Of a stretch of DNA of 64,000 bases, positions 25,953-34,726 are shown piece after piece. The notes under the pieces were generated by a model, which was not told the origin of the DNA, searched no databases, and worked only from the letters and a program-made list of their open reading frames with translations. Position numbers and translations under genes: made by a program. This DNA comes from Ectobacillus funiculus (GTDB lineage Bacteria > Bacillota > Bacilli > Bacillales > Bacillaceae_G): contig NZ_SCFM01000014.1 of the NCBI RefSeq assembly GCF_004138295.1, forward strand, positions 1 through 64,000. Direction: 5' to 3'. How positions within the stretch are numbered: the stretch's first letter is position 1; every line of letters begins with the position of its first letter.

Positions 25953-26546
25953 ATGAAATTGTATACGAAAACAGGGGATGGAGGAAAAACGAGTTTAATT
26001 GGCGGGCGCGTTGACAAGCACCATCTTCGTGTTGAGGCGTACGGAACTATTGACGAGGCGAATTCCTTTATTGGCCAAGCGATGACAATGCTGACGGATG
26101 CGAAGTTTGCCGATGTGTATCAGGAGCTTAAGAAAATACAACATGAATTATTTGACTGTGGCGGAGACCTAGCGATTGTACAGAATAAAATTCCGTATAA
26201 AGCAACCGCAGAAATGATTACGTTTCTAGAGCAGCGTATTGATGCATATATTGACGAGGCGCCGCCGCTTGAACGTTTTATTTTGCCAGGAGGAACTCCG
26301 GCAGCGGCAGCGATTCATATAGCGAGGACTGTGACGCGTAGAGCAGAGCGCTGTATTGTAGCGCTCAAGCAAACCGAAGAAATAAATACCTATGTTTTGG
26401 CTTATATAAATCGTTTATCTGACTACTTGTTTGCGATAGCTAGAGTGGTAAATGCTCGGTCTGGTGTACAGGATGTGGAATATGCAAGGAGTGCGATTGT
26501 GTTCCGGGATAAACCAGAACAGAAGGAAATAGAACCCTCAGAATGA
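25953..26546 (+). CDS. yvqK: cob(I)alamin adenosyltransferase, PduO/YvqK type
   Basis: A 197-residue ATP:cob(I)alamin adenosyltransferase. It transfers adenosyl from ATP to corrinoid, forming adenosylcobalamin. The N-terminal ATP-binding segment KLYTKTGDGGKTSLIGGRVD and the C-terminal RRAERCIVALK and INRLSDYLFAIARVVNAR motifs are diagnostic. GGGAGGGG lies seven bases before ATG 25953, 40 bases after resE. Its product is the ligand expected by the B12-binding regulator at 33126. Confidence 0.94.
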   Translation: MKLYTKTGDGGKTSLIGGRVDKHHLRVEAYGTIDEANSFIGQAMTMLTDAKFADVYQELKKIQHELFDCGGDLAIVQNKIPYKATAEMITFLEQRIDAYIDEAPPLERFILPGGTPAAAAIHIARTVTRRAERCIVALKQTEEINTYVLAYINRLSDYLFAIARVVNARSGVQDVEYARSAIVFRDKPEQKEIEPSE

Positions 26547-26559
26547 TGGTTATGTGTCC

Positions 26560-26597
26560 AAAAAAATGTCTGCCGCTTTGCGGTAGACATTTTTTTG
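26560..26597 (+). terminator. terminator after yvqK
   Basis: AAAAAAATGTCTGCCGC pairs with GCGGTAGACATTTTTTT (one G-T pair) around a TTT loop. Confidence 0.9.
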
Positions 26598-26749
26598 TAT
26601 TTTAAGAAAGAAGTTTCCACTTTCCCCCTTTGTGGTAGAAATGCAGGAAAATTGCTAGCCTACTATCCTTTCTATTTTTTTTGCATACTTTTTCGTTAGG
26701 CTATGCAAAATAGATAAGGTGAATCTTAAGATAAAACGGAGGTTGAGGA

Positions 26750-27367
26750 ATGAGAGGGTATAGGAAGTGCTTGTTTTTGCTGTTTGCATTCGGTTCCTTG
26801 TATGCAGGAGGTGCAGAAGCAGCAGAACAATGGACATGGCCTGTGTCCGGGGTGATTAGCGATTATTTTGGAACGCGCAATGGCAAGCATTATGGAATTG
26901 ATGTGGCCGCCGCAGTAGGGACGACAATTGTGTCTGCAGGTGATGGCAAGGTGACAAAATCGTATTATTCTAGTTCGTATGGAAATGTTGTATTTATCCG
27001 GCATAGCAACGGCTATGAAGCAGTGTACGCACATATGAAGCAGCGTCTTGTAAAAGAGGGGCAGCAGGTTACAGCGGGTCAACCGATTGGGCAGGTAGGA
27101 AATACAGGGCAATCACATGGTGCTCATTTACATTTTGAGGTGCATAAGGGGTCATGGAACTTCGGAAAAACAAATGCTATTAATCCGTTGGCTGTACTTG
27201 GAGAGCCGTTACATGAGAGTGTTTCATCGTCCTCCTATATTGTGCAGAGGGGAGATACTCTAACCGCAATTGCAAGGAAATTCGGGATGACGGTTGAAGA
27301 ATTAAAGCAGGTCAACCAGTTGAGTCGCGATGTAATTTATCCGTCTCAAAAGCTGACGATTAATTAA
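26750..27367 (+). CDS. M23 peptidase with C-terminal LysM domain
   Basis: A 205-residue exported protein: signal peptide (about 1-25, ending AEA), M23/LytM domain (about 30-155) and one LysM peptidoglycan-binding domain (about 160-205: YIVQRGDTLTAIARKFGMTV). Zinc ligands of M23 peptidases are visible: H-x(3)-D (KHYGIDVAAA) and H-x-H (GAHLHFEVH), with an additional H in VYAHMKQ. It likely cuts peptide cross-links in cell wall or cortex. CGGAGGTTGAGG precedes the ATG. Single gene. Confidence 0.92.
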   Translation: MRGYRKCLFLLFAFGSLYAGGAEAAEQWTWPVSGVISDYFGTRNGKHYGIDVAAAVGTTIVSAGDGKVTKSYYSSSYGNVVFIRHSNGYEAVYAHMKQRLVKEGQQVTAGQPIGQVGNTGQSHGAHLHFEVHKGSWNFGKTNAINPLAVLGEPLHESVSSSSYIVQRGDTLTAIARKFGMTVEELKQVNQLSRDVIYPSQKLTIN

Positions 27368-27384
27368 GTAGAATAGTTTGTTTA

Positions 27385-27518
27385 CACTTTAAGAAAGTAT
27401 AAATTTCTAGCAGGAAGCCCATTCGACGTAGTGAGAAATTTTAGGAACAAAGTATAAGTGCAACTACGCCTCTGTCTTCGCCCAAGGGCAGGGCTTGCCA
27501 ATCGGCGAGTTTTCTTTA
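27385..27518 (+). repeat. dispersed repeat, copy 13
   Basis: Full 134-bp copy of the TT/AA, CT/AG subtype, terminal hairpin TTGCC-AATC-GGCGAG (first pair G-T type) with TTTTCTTTA. It starts 17 bases after the M23 gene stop. No clear host terminator hairpin precedes it, although GTTTGTTTA is T-rich. Confidence 0.93.
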
Positions 27519-27524
27519 TAACCA

Positions 27525-27570
27525 AAAGGAGACATCAAAAGAGCAGAATTGCTTGTTTGATGTCTCCTTT
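27525..27570. repeat. perfect 15-bp inverted repeat
   Basis: AAAGGAGACATCAAA (27525-27539) and TTTGATGTCTCCTTT (27556-27570) around 16 bases. There is no long T-tract on either side. It may end leftward transcription from the 27782-28465 gene. A second inverted repeat, GTATATTCCGT-ggt-ACGGAACATAC, follows at 27636-27660. The 27571-27781 stretch holds no gene that I can support. Confidence 0.5.
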
Positions 27571-27781
27571 ACATAGTTTTGTTTTGGAGCGGTGTCTATT
27601 TTCACAGTTAAATAACATTCTTACAAAAGAAAAAAGTATATTCCGTGGTACGGAACATACCGAATACTTCTATAAACCGTCCCCGCCTGAACCATGCGTC
27701 TTATGTGCAGGTTGTTTTACTGTGCTGAGGAAACAAAGGAGGGACATAACCACTTTTCCGAATTATAGTCAACAGCTCTCT

Positions 27782-28465
27782 TTACCAAAAAATGAAAATA
27801 GAAATAAAGCCAGTGATACATAAATAGCTGTAAATATAGAGGACTTTTTCCCTTGTTTTCGGTTCTAATTTTGGCAGGACAATTGTCGGTTCAATAAGCC
27901 CGATCGTTAAGCAAAGCAACCCGAGAAGCATTATCCCAATCGAAAGGGAGAACATGGCGATCTCGGCTTTATAAGGCAGGAGCAGCTTAAATAAAAGCGA
28001 AAGCAGCGCGCTGTAAAGCAGCGAGGCTATATATATGTTTCGTTTTGTTTTCGAACGGTAGCCAGGAATTTTCCGCCATGCTGGCCGCGGCATTTCTTCT
28101 ATAGAAAGCGTAGTATACGTCTCGATAAGTTGTTGGACTTCTTTTCCTTTATGCATAATATATAAAATCCAGTTGGGCTCGCCTTGAAAGATAAACTGTG
28201 AATTTGTTAAATAATGGTCCACTTTTACATTTTGCCAGCTAGACCAAGGATGACGTGTAATGAGCTTTATTTTGCTCTCAAGCGTTTTATCATATTCATA
28301 AATGCTAATGCCGTCTGTATCAAAGGCTGCATAATGAAAATGCTTGGATAGTTTTCCGAAGTCTACCTGACAATAAAACAGTAAGTCCCGTTTTAAATAA
28401 AAATACTCTTTTCGAAGACTTTTTTTCATTACTTCGTATATAGTCTGTTTTTGTTGTTTTTTCAT
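27782..28465 (-). CDS. membrane protein of unknown function
   Basis: A 227-residue protein, not recognised. N-terminal about 125 residues are soluble and beta-rich (HYAAFDTDGISIYEYDKTLE; WSSWQNVKVDHYLTNSQFIF), resembling a PH-like domain. Two hydrophobic hairpins follow (about 145-205 and 212-227). The frame opens at 28501, but ATG 28465 has TTGGAGGAAG five to six bases upstream. It stands alone, leftward, downstream of fer. Confidence 0.7.
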   Translation of the reverse strand: MKKQQKQTIYEVMKKSLRKEYFYLKRDLLFYCQVDFGKLSKHFHYAAFDTDGISIYEYDKTLESKIKLITRHPWSSWQNVKVDHYLTNSQFIFQGEPNWILYIMHKGKEVQQLIETYTTLSIEEMPRPAWRKIPGYRSKTKRNIYIASLLYSALLSLLFKLLLPYKAEIAMFSLSIGIMLLGLLCLTIGLIEPTIVLPKLEPKTREKVLYIYSYLCITGFISIFIFW

Positions 28466-28566
28466 GGTACTTCCTCCAACAAGAAACATAGCTTTTTCCA
28501 CTGTAAGCGAGGGAGGTTCATTTAAATCAAAAACGCTATTCCAGCAGGAATAACGTTCTTATGCGA

Positions 28567-28890
<324 letters not shown>

Positions 28891-28940
28891 CTACCCTTAT
28901 TTTAAAACGGTTTGTCGAGATTTTCAATATAAAATTATAA

Positions 28941-28955
28941 TGATAATGCTTATCA
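28941..28955. promoter_or_regulatory. Fur-box-like site between fer and ypbB
   Basis: TGATAATGCTTATCA matches the 7-1-7 Fur consensus with one mismatch. A rightward promoter-like pair TTGTCG (28912-28917), 18 bases, TATAAT (28936-28941) abuts it, and on the minus strand TTGACA lies just beyond. The target could be fer, the ypbB operon or both. Confidence 0.55.
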
Positions 28956-29110
28956 ATTAAAAATGTCAATCAAATTTGTAAATTATTCAAAAGAAATGAG
29001 CAAATAAACATTTTTCTTTGTTACACGGCAAGGCAAAATGATTCATAAATGACTGCTCCTATGCTCGTTTGTTACAATACATATAACAGCAAAAGAAGGA
29101 GTGAAATTTC

Positions 29111-30172
29111 TTGCAGCTGCTATATACAATTTTGTACGGGCTACAGCGAATAAAAGGGGAACGTACAGCATCTTCCATTTACCACTTGTTAAAAGGTAAG
29201 CGTTCGTCTCAAACGTTGCAGGATGGTGCGATCTATCGTCTGTCATTTTTGTTTGGCGTGTATAAGAAACTGAACCGACACGTTTATGATGAACAAATCC
29301 AGCTTCTTTTAAACGAAAATTGTATTGAACAAATACAGGAAAATACGTATGCTGTAACTGCGAAGGGAGAGGACAGGCTGGCGCAGTATGGCGCTGTTGT
29401 TCCTTTGCCCCTGCATTTGGAGGGAGTGCGTTATGGGGATACGGGTGAAGTGCTTTGGAAGCGTCTTTCCCTTGTTGTGCAAAGTTTATCGCATTTACAG
29501 AGAAATAGTTCTTCTTTTCTCCCTATTCAGCAGGACATAGAAGTGACAGAATGGGTGAAAAGGTTTTTTTTATCGGCACTAGTTTCGCGTACGCAGCTAG
29601 CAGCTGCTTTGTATGAAGAATGCATGAGTGCACTCTCCGCTCTGACGGAAGCAGAATGTACTGCATTTGTGTTACGGCTCAGCGGCTATCACCGAGTTGG
29701 ATATACGGAAGGGCAGATTGCTGAGATGCTGGATGCGGATCCTCTTCGCATTCATTTTCAATTCCTTAGCGCGCTTCATTGGCTCACAAAGCAGGGACTT
29801 GAGGAGGATGGAAGATATCCGTTATTGTCGCAAATGACATCCTATAAAGAAAAAAGAGTTGCTGTCCTGAGCTTATCTACCATTAAAACGTACGATTTGT
29901 GGAAGCAAGGAAAAACAATAGCGGAGACAGTGCGCATACGCGGCTTAAAGCGAAGTACTATTGAGGACCACATCGTAGAGATTGCGTTGCATGAGCCGGA
30001 TTTCCCGATTGAATCTTTTCTGGCAGAAGATAAAGTGAGAAGGATCACGGAAACAATTCAACGCATGAATACGAGAAGGCTGCGAGAATTGAAAAAGTAT
30101 GCAGGAGACGATGTAAGCTATTTCGATATTAGACTGGTGCTTGCAAGGATAGGGGGAGCGAATGAGGATTGA
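29111..30172 (+). CDS. ypbB: YpbB, helix-turn-helix protein paired with RecS
   Basis: A 353-residue protein corresponding to B. subtilis YpbB, always found before the RecQ-like helicase gene. The C-terminal part (about 255-330) is a helix-turn-helix/RQC-like segment (TYDLWKQGKTIAETVRIRGL then KRSTIEDHIVEIAL) resembling the HTH_40 domain found at the C-terminus of full-length RecQ. It may therefore supply that module in trans (inference). Start TTG 29111 has AGAAGGAG nine bases upstream. It overlaps recS by 11 bases. Confidence 0.88.
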   Translation: MQLLYTILYGLQRIKGERTASSIYHLLKGKRSSQTLQDGAIYRLSFLFGVYKKLNRHVYDEQIQLLLNENCIEQIQENTYAVTAKGEDRLAQYGAVVPLPLHLEGVRYGDTGEVLWKRLSLVVQSLSHLQRNSSSFLPIQQDIEVTEWVKRFFLSALVSRTQLAAALYEECMSALSALTEAECTAFVLRLSGYHRVGYTEGQIAEMLDADPLRIHFQFLSALHWLTKQGLEEDGRYPLLSQMTSYKEKRVAVLSLSTIKTYDLWKQGKTIAETVRIRGLKRSTIEDHIVEIALHEPDFPIESFLAEDKVRRITETIQRMNTRRLRELKKYAGDDVSYFDIRLVLARIGGANED

Positions 30173-31694
30173 GGATGTGTTATATGAAAAATTCGGTTAC
30201 CGTGTTTTTCGCATCGGACAGAAGGAAATTATTGAGGATCTACTGCGCGGTGTTTCTGTTGTAGCGATGCTGCCAACTGGGGGAGGAAAGTCGGTTTGTT
30301 ACCAAGTTCCAGGATATATGATGCACGGGACCGTATTGATTGTATCGCCGTTGCTATCCTTAATGGAGGATCAGGTCAATCAGTTGCGGCTTATTGGGGA
30401 GAAGCGTGTTATTGCATTTAACAGCTTTCGCACAATGGAAGAAAAGAGAGAGGCTATTCGCAATCTCAGCTTTTATAAATTTATTTTTGCATCTCCGGAA
30501 ATGCTGCAGGCTCGCTCTTTTCTCCATGCCCTCAAACAGATGAATATCGCTTTATTTGTTGTAGATGAAGCGCACTGTATTTCGCAATGGGGGTATGATT
30601 TTCGACCGGACTACAAAAAGCTTGATCATGTCATTCAGGAGCTTGGAAATCCCGCTGTACTTGCACTAACAGCTACAGCGACAAGAGAGGTGCTGAAGGA
30701 TATTGCTCATAGTCTTCATCTGACGACCGCCTCGTTTCACTTGCATTCTGTAGATCGTCCTAATATTGCCTTACAGGTAGAGCACGTAGAAACACTTGAT
30801 GACAAAAAAGAAAGGGTGCTTTTATATGCTAGTCAGCTGCAAGGGCCGGGCATTATTTATTGCTCAAGCCGCAGTTGGGCTGAAGCGCTTGCGCAAGCGC
30901 TGCGAGCATCAGGGATAGAAGGGGTAGCGTATTATCACGGCGGTATGGAGCAGGAGGAGCGGATGCTCATTCAGCAGCAGTTTATGAAAGGGCAGCTTTC
31001 TATCATTGTTTGTACAAGTGCCTTTGGAATGGGAATTAATAAACCTGATGTTCACTATATTATTCATTTTCATTATCCTGCTAACTTAGAGTCATATTTG
31101 CAGGAAATCGGAAGAGCAGGACGAGATGGAGGGGCGAGCATTGCCATTTTATTATTCTGTACGGTTGATCATGAATTGCCGCTCTCTCTTATTCAGGAGG
31201 AACTTCCGAATGAGAGAAGCATAGCGTATTGTCTTTCGTTGTTTAAGGAGGAACTAGTTCGTCGACCGGTGCTCCTGCTATCTGATGCTGAATATATAGC
31301 GCGAAATGTTGCGGGTTTTGCAGAACAGCATTGGCGGTTTTTACAATACCGCCTCGAGCAAATTGGCGCAGTGAAAGGCAAAGAACTTATCCTAGGGGCG
31401 ATCCCTTCCCATGCTCCTGCCCTCTTTTATGAAAGGGTAATAGAAAGGCTTAACCAAAAATATGAAAAGCTACAAGTGATGCGGAGTTGGCTGGAGGGAA
31501 GCGGCTGCCGAAGAGAATCGCTGCTTCGGTTTTTTGACTATGAAAAAGAGAGCGTGCCTAAGCAATGCTGTGATGTTTGCGGAATCATGCTTGATGCGTA
31601 TAAAAAGAACAGCAAGAGCGGCGCGCTTCCTTATGCGGGATGGCGTGAGGAGCTGAAGCAAATACTGGGTATTGGAGAAACGGAAGCTATATGA
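30162..31694 (+). CDS. recS: RecQ-family ATP-dependent DNA helicase (RecS/YpbC)
   Basis: A 510-residue 3'-5' DNA helicase. Walker A is MLPTGGGKSVCYQVPG (about 37-52) and Walker B is D135-E-A-H138 (FVVDEAHCISQWGYDFRPDY). Helicase motifs SPLLSLMEDQV, LTATAT, STAFGMG-like CTSAFGMGINKPDV and QEIGRAGRDG are all visible. A partial zinc-binding region ends CCDVCG. It lacks a C-terminal HRDC domain, fitting the short RecS type. Starts inside ypbB and its TGA overlaps the ypbD ATG. Confidence 0.95.
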   Translation: MRIEDVLYEKFGYRVFRIGQKEIIEDLLRGVSVVAMLPTGGGKSVCYQVPGYMMHGTVLIVSPLLSLMEDQVNQLRLIGEKRVIAFNSFRTMEEKREAIRNLSFYKFIFASPEMLQARSFLHALKQMNIALFVVDEAHCISQWGYDFRPDYKKLDHVIQELGNPAVLALTATATREVLKDIAHSLHLTTASFHLHSVDRPNIALQVEHVETLDDKKERVLLYASQLQGPGIIYCSSRSWAEALAQALRASGIEGVAYYHGGMEQEERMLIQQQFMKGQLSIIVCTSAFGMGINKPDVHYIIHFHYPANLESYLQEIGRAGRDGGASIAILLFCTVDHELPLSLIQEELPNERSIAYCLSLFKEELVRRPVLLLSDAEYIARNVAGFAEQHWRFLQYRLEQIGAVKGKELILGAIPSHAPALFYERVIERLNQKYEKLQVMRSWLEGSGCRRESLLRFFDYEKESVPKQCCDVCGIMLDAYKKNSKSGALPYAGWREELKQILGIGETEAI

Positions 31695-32272
31695 AAAGCC
31701 AGCAGGAGAAAATTAAAAATATGTCTGACCGTGAGCTACGGCTCAATTTGTATATTACACAAGCTCTTATTTTGTTTGCGTGTATGGTTTTATCGTACTG
31801 GCTGTTTGATGATGCCGCAGCATTTTTAGCTATGTGGCAATGGAAGCCTATTTCTATCGTCTTGCTCGGGGGAGGAGCGGCTTTTGTGATTATTATAATG
31901 GATTACGCTGCTATGCGCGTGTTTCCTGAGTCCTGGTTTGATGACGGAGGGATTAATGAACGGATGTTTCGCGGCTTATCCATTCCGCATTTACTAGGCG
32001 TTACGCTCTTAATAGGAACTTGCGAGGAACTATTATTTCGCGGCATTTTGCAAACGCACTTTGGATTGCTAGCTGCAAGTGTGATGTTTGCTGTTTTGCA
32101 TGTGCGTTATATAAAAAAGCCATTTTTATTTTGTTTTGTGTTAATAATTAGCATAGCCTTTGGGTATTTGTTTGCATATACAGGAAACCTTTTGGTTACA
32201 ATTTTCTCCCATTTTCTTGTGGACTTTGTGATGGGCCTATACTTGCGCCGGAAAAATGAAGATATATTATGA
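31691..32272 (+). CDS. ypbD: CAAX (CPBP) family membrane protease
   Basis: A 193-residue membrane protein with the CPBP/Abi catalytic motifs: E-E-x-x-x-R (GTCEELLFRGILQTH), F-x-x-x-H (MFAVLHVRY) and H-x-x-x-D/N (FSHFLVDFVMG). These are intramembrane metalloproteases; the substrate is unknown. Fourth gene position of the fer/ypbB neighbourhood, overlapping recS by four bases. Confidence 0.92.
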   Translation: MKSQQEKIKNMSDRELRLNLYITQALILFACMVLSYWLFDDAAAFLAMWQWKPISIVLLGGGAAFVIIIMDYAAMRVFPESWFDDGGINERMFRGLSIPHLLGVTLLIGTCEELLFRGILQTHFGLLAASVMFAVLHVRYIKKPFLFCFVLIISIAFGYLFAYTGNLLVTIFSHFLVDFVMGLYLRRKNEDIL

Positions 32273-32325
32273 TTTGTATAAGTTATGTATTAGTAATTGT
32301 ACAATGAAAATGTAAGGAGTATACA

Positions 32326-33099
32326 ATGATCGTTATTTTGATGCTCATTATCATCGCATGTCTTACTTGGATTGTTTTTATGTATAAGGAAGCACATGTA
32401 AATCGGGTCATATATCAAGAATACTGTTTTCCTGATTTCCCTCGAAGCTTTGGAGAGGTTCGTATTTTTTTTATTTCAGATATTCATAAGCGAAAGCTGC
32501 CAGATCCATGGATTCGTGATATGCAAGGAAAAGTGGATTTTGTGGTAATCGGGGGCGATTTAACAGAAAAAGGAGTGCCGCTTACAAGAGTGTCACATAA
32601 TCTTCGTCTGCTTAGCCAGATTGGCCCTGTTTATTTTGTTTGGGGCAATAATGACTATGAAACGGAACGTCATGATTTAGATGCGCTTCTTCTTGATCAT
32701 AAGGTGAAGAGCTTAGATAATACAGCTGTTTTGTTTGAGTCAGAAGAAGGGGAAAAGCTTTGGCTGCTCGGTGTTGATGATACATCGTTAGGCAAAGATC
32801 GTTTGGATTGGGCGCTAGCAGATTGTGAGGAGGAAGGGTTTCGCATTCTTGTTAGTCATAACCCAGATATCGTTCAAAAGTTTACAGAGAAAGAGCGTAT
32901 TTCATTTGTGCTAAGCGGTCATACACATGGGGGACAAATCTATTTGCTGCCTTCAGACAAATATATGCGAGGAGGAACTTACTCGTATGCGCACACATTA
33001 TTGTTGGTCAGCAACGGTTATGGTACAACATTCGTTCCGCTGCGGTTTCGTGCTCCTGCACAAACTCACTTACTCTCGCTAAAAAGGAAAGAAGTATAG
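32326..33099 (+). CDS. ypbG: membrane-anchored metallophosphoesterase YpbG
   Basis: A 257-residue calcineurin-like phosphoesterase with an N-terminal membrane segment (about 2-19). Metal ligands: D-x-H (FISDIHKRKLPD), G-G-D (VVIGGDLTEKG), G-N-N-D (FVWGNNDYETE), S-H-N (LVSHNPDIV) and G-H-T-H (LSGHTHGGQIYLLP). The physiological substrate is not known. GTAAGGAG precedes the ATG by six bases. No ypbE or ypbF homologue lies between it and ypbD. Confidence 0.92.
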   Translation: MIVILMLIIIACLTWIVFMYKEAHVNRVIYQEYCFPDFPRSFGEVRIFFISDIHKRKLPDPWIRDMQGKVDFVVIGGDLTEKGVPLTRVSHNLRLLSQIGPVYFVWGNNDYETERHDLDALLLDHKVKSLDNTAVLFESEEGEKLWLLGVDDTSLGKDRLDWALADCEEEGFRILVSHNPDIVQKFTEKERISFVLSGHTHGGQIYLLPSDKYMRGGTYSYAHTLLLVSNGYGTTFVPLRFRAPAQTHLLSLKRKEV

Positions 33100-33125
33100 A
33101 TTTATTGTTTAAGGTGGGAAAGGGT

Positions 33126-34022
33126 ATGTCAACCTTAGAAGGGAAATACAACATTAAGGCAGTTTCAAACATGCTTGGTATTCAGTCAGGCACGTTGCGA
33201 GCATGGGAAAGACGTTATCAAATGATTGCTCCAAAACGCAATGAAGCAGGCCATCGCCTTTATACCGAGGAGCATGTCAAGATATTAAAGTGGTTGATCA
33301 CAAAGGTGAATGAAGGATTTACAATCGGGCAGGCAGTAAGTTTACTTGAAAGCAATCAGTTGAATACCCAAGTGTTTTCTGAGCAAGAGGATAATAAAGC
33401 AGAGTCATTAACGGAAGCAATTTTGTATGCATTGTTAAAGTTTGATGAGATGAAGGCGCATGAACATTTGAATGAAGCGTTTAGTTTATTTTCTGTTGAA
33501 AAGGTAACAATGGATATTTTGCGGGGGATTTTAGTGCGGATTGGGGAGCTTTGGCGGCAGGGGGCTATTACAAGTGCTCATGAGCATTATGCTACATCTT
33601 TTCTACGTTCGCGAATTGGTATGATTTATCATAATCTACCTGCTAATGCTGTGCTGCCAAAAGTCGTTGCTGTATGCGGGCCAGGGGATTCTCATGAGCT
33701 TGGACTGTTGATTTTTACGATTTATTTACGCCGTAAAGGCTATGAGGTTATATATCTTGGGACAAGCATTGATGAAAAAGATATTCATGCTATCATTGAA
33801 GAAGTAAGGCCTAAATTTTTATTTATGTCCTGCACGTTGACAAAATATGTTGTCCCAACGATAAAACTTGCCAATTGCTTGCGGGAGGAGTATGATTATC
33901 TATCCATAGGAATCGGAGGAACTGCTTTTTCGCTCTTGCCTGAGCAAGAAAGAGCGGCGCTAGAGGAGTATCTTGTGGGAACAACGAAAGACGATTGGGA
34001 TCAATGGATGGTGAGAGCGTAG
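33126..34022 (+). CDS. MerR regulator with B12-binding domain (CarH/LitR-like)
   Basis: A 298-residue regulator: N-terminal MerR helix-turn-helix (about 7-75: YNIKAVSNMLGIQSGTLRAW), helical cap (about 95-170) and cobalamin-binding domain (about 178-296). The CarH/LitR signature W-x9-E-H is present as W143...E153-H154, as is the B12 motif D188-x-H190-x-x-G193 with H190 as expected lower cobalt ligand. The residue after W143 is Arg, where T. thermophilus CarH has the His that binds cobalt in light. ATG 33126 follows AAGGTGGGAAAGGG. Possible light- or AdoB12-responsive repressor; target unknown. Confidence 0.88.
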   Translation: MSTLEGKYNIKAVSNMLGIQSGTLRAWERRYQMIAPKRNEAGHRLYTEEHVKILKWLITKVNEGFTIGQAVSLLESNQLNTQVFSEQEDNKAESLTEAILYALLKFDEMKAHEHLNEAFSLFSVEKVTMDILRGILVRIGELWRQGAITSAHEHYATSFLRSRIGMIYHNLPANAVLPKVVAVCGPGDSHELGLLIFTIYLRRKGYEVIYLGTSIDEKDIHAIIEEVRPKFLFMSCTLTKYVVPTIKLANCLREEYDYLSIGIGGTAFSLLPEQERAALEEYLVGTTKDDWDQWMVRA

Positions 34023-34100
34023 CCTCATTCTATGAACCATCCGATTCATCCTTCATATAATAAACATTAGGTGTAACGGTTGAGGTAAGGAGGGTAAGAG

Positions 34101-34706
34101 ATGAGATTGGAACGTTTGAACTACAATAAAATCAAGATTTTCCTTACGTTTGACGATTTGTTGGAACGTGGGCTCACGAAAGAAGATTTATGGCAAAATG
34201 CGCCGAAAGTACAGCAGCTGTTTCGCGATATGATGCATGAGGCAAATAAAGAGCTTGGATTTGAGGCAGACGGACCAATTGCTGTAGAAGTATTCTCACT
34301 TCAGGCGCAAGGTATGGTTGTCATCGTGACAAAGGAGCATCAAGAGATAGGGCTGGATGAAGACTTTAGCGATGACTTTATTGAAATGCAGGTAACTCTT
34401 GATGAGAGCGAGGATATTTTATATGAGTTTGCTTCATTCGAGGACATTATTTCCTTGGCAGAGCGTTTATATCCTCTGGGGATTGAAAATGGGAAATTGT
34501 ATTCCTTTCAAAATCATTTCTACTTATTGCTGGAAGAATCAGCTACATCGCTCTCTCATGAAAATTTAATCGCTATCTTGGCGGAATTCGGAAATTCTGC
34601 AACGATTACAATCTATAGGTTAATGGAATATGGGAAGGAACTGATGGCAGAGCGTGCATTAGCCCAGTTGTATCACTATTTTGTAGCGAAATCAAACCTC
34701 AACTAA
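34101..34706 (+). CDS. mecB: adaptor protein MecA paralogue (YpbH/MecB)
   Basis: A 201-residue MecA-family adaptor that delivers substrates to the ClpC unfoldase. The N-terminal substrate-binding part starts MRLERLNYNKIKIFLTFDDL; a linker of acidic residues follows (about 85-115), then the ClpC-binding C-terminal domain (about 120-201) with FEDIISLAERL. Genomic position after ypbG matches YpbH rather than MecA itself. GGAGGG precedes the ATG. Ended by a strong terminator that is followed by the five-unit repeat array. Confidence 0.92.
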   Translation: MRLERLNYNKIKIFLTFDDLLERGLTKEDLWQNAPKVQQLFRDMMHEANKELGFEADGPIAVEVFSLQAQGMVVIVTKEHQEIGLDEDFSDDFIEMQVTLDESEDILYEFASFEDIISLAERLYPLGIENGKLYSFQNHFYLLLEESATSLSHENLIAILAEFGNSATITIYRLMEYGKELMAERALAQLYHYFVAKSNLN

Positions 34707-34726
34707 GGTATAGTTGGGGTTTTTTG
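34695..34726 (+). terminator. mecB terminator
   Basis: AACCTCAACTA pairs with TAGTTGGGGTT (one G-T) around AGGTA, then T6-7. The tandem repeat array starts at 34727, one G after the T-tract. Confidence 0.92.

Noticed and set aside
26590-26650. Possible further repeat copy after the yvqK terminator (TTTTAAGAAAGAAGTTTCC)
   Set aside because: Only about 12 bases resemble the 5' arm and no loop or 3' module follows.
27458-27823. 121-residue plus-strand open frame
   Set aside because: It starts inside repeat copy 13, runs through two inverted repeats and has no ribosome binding site.
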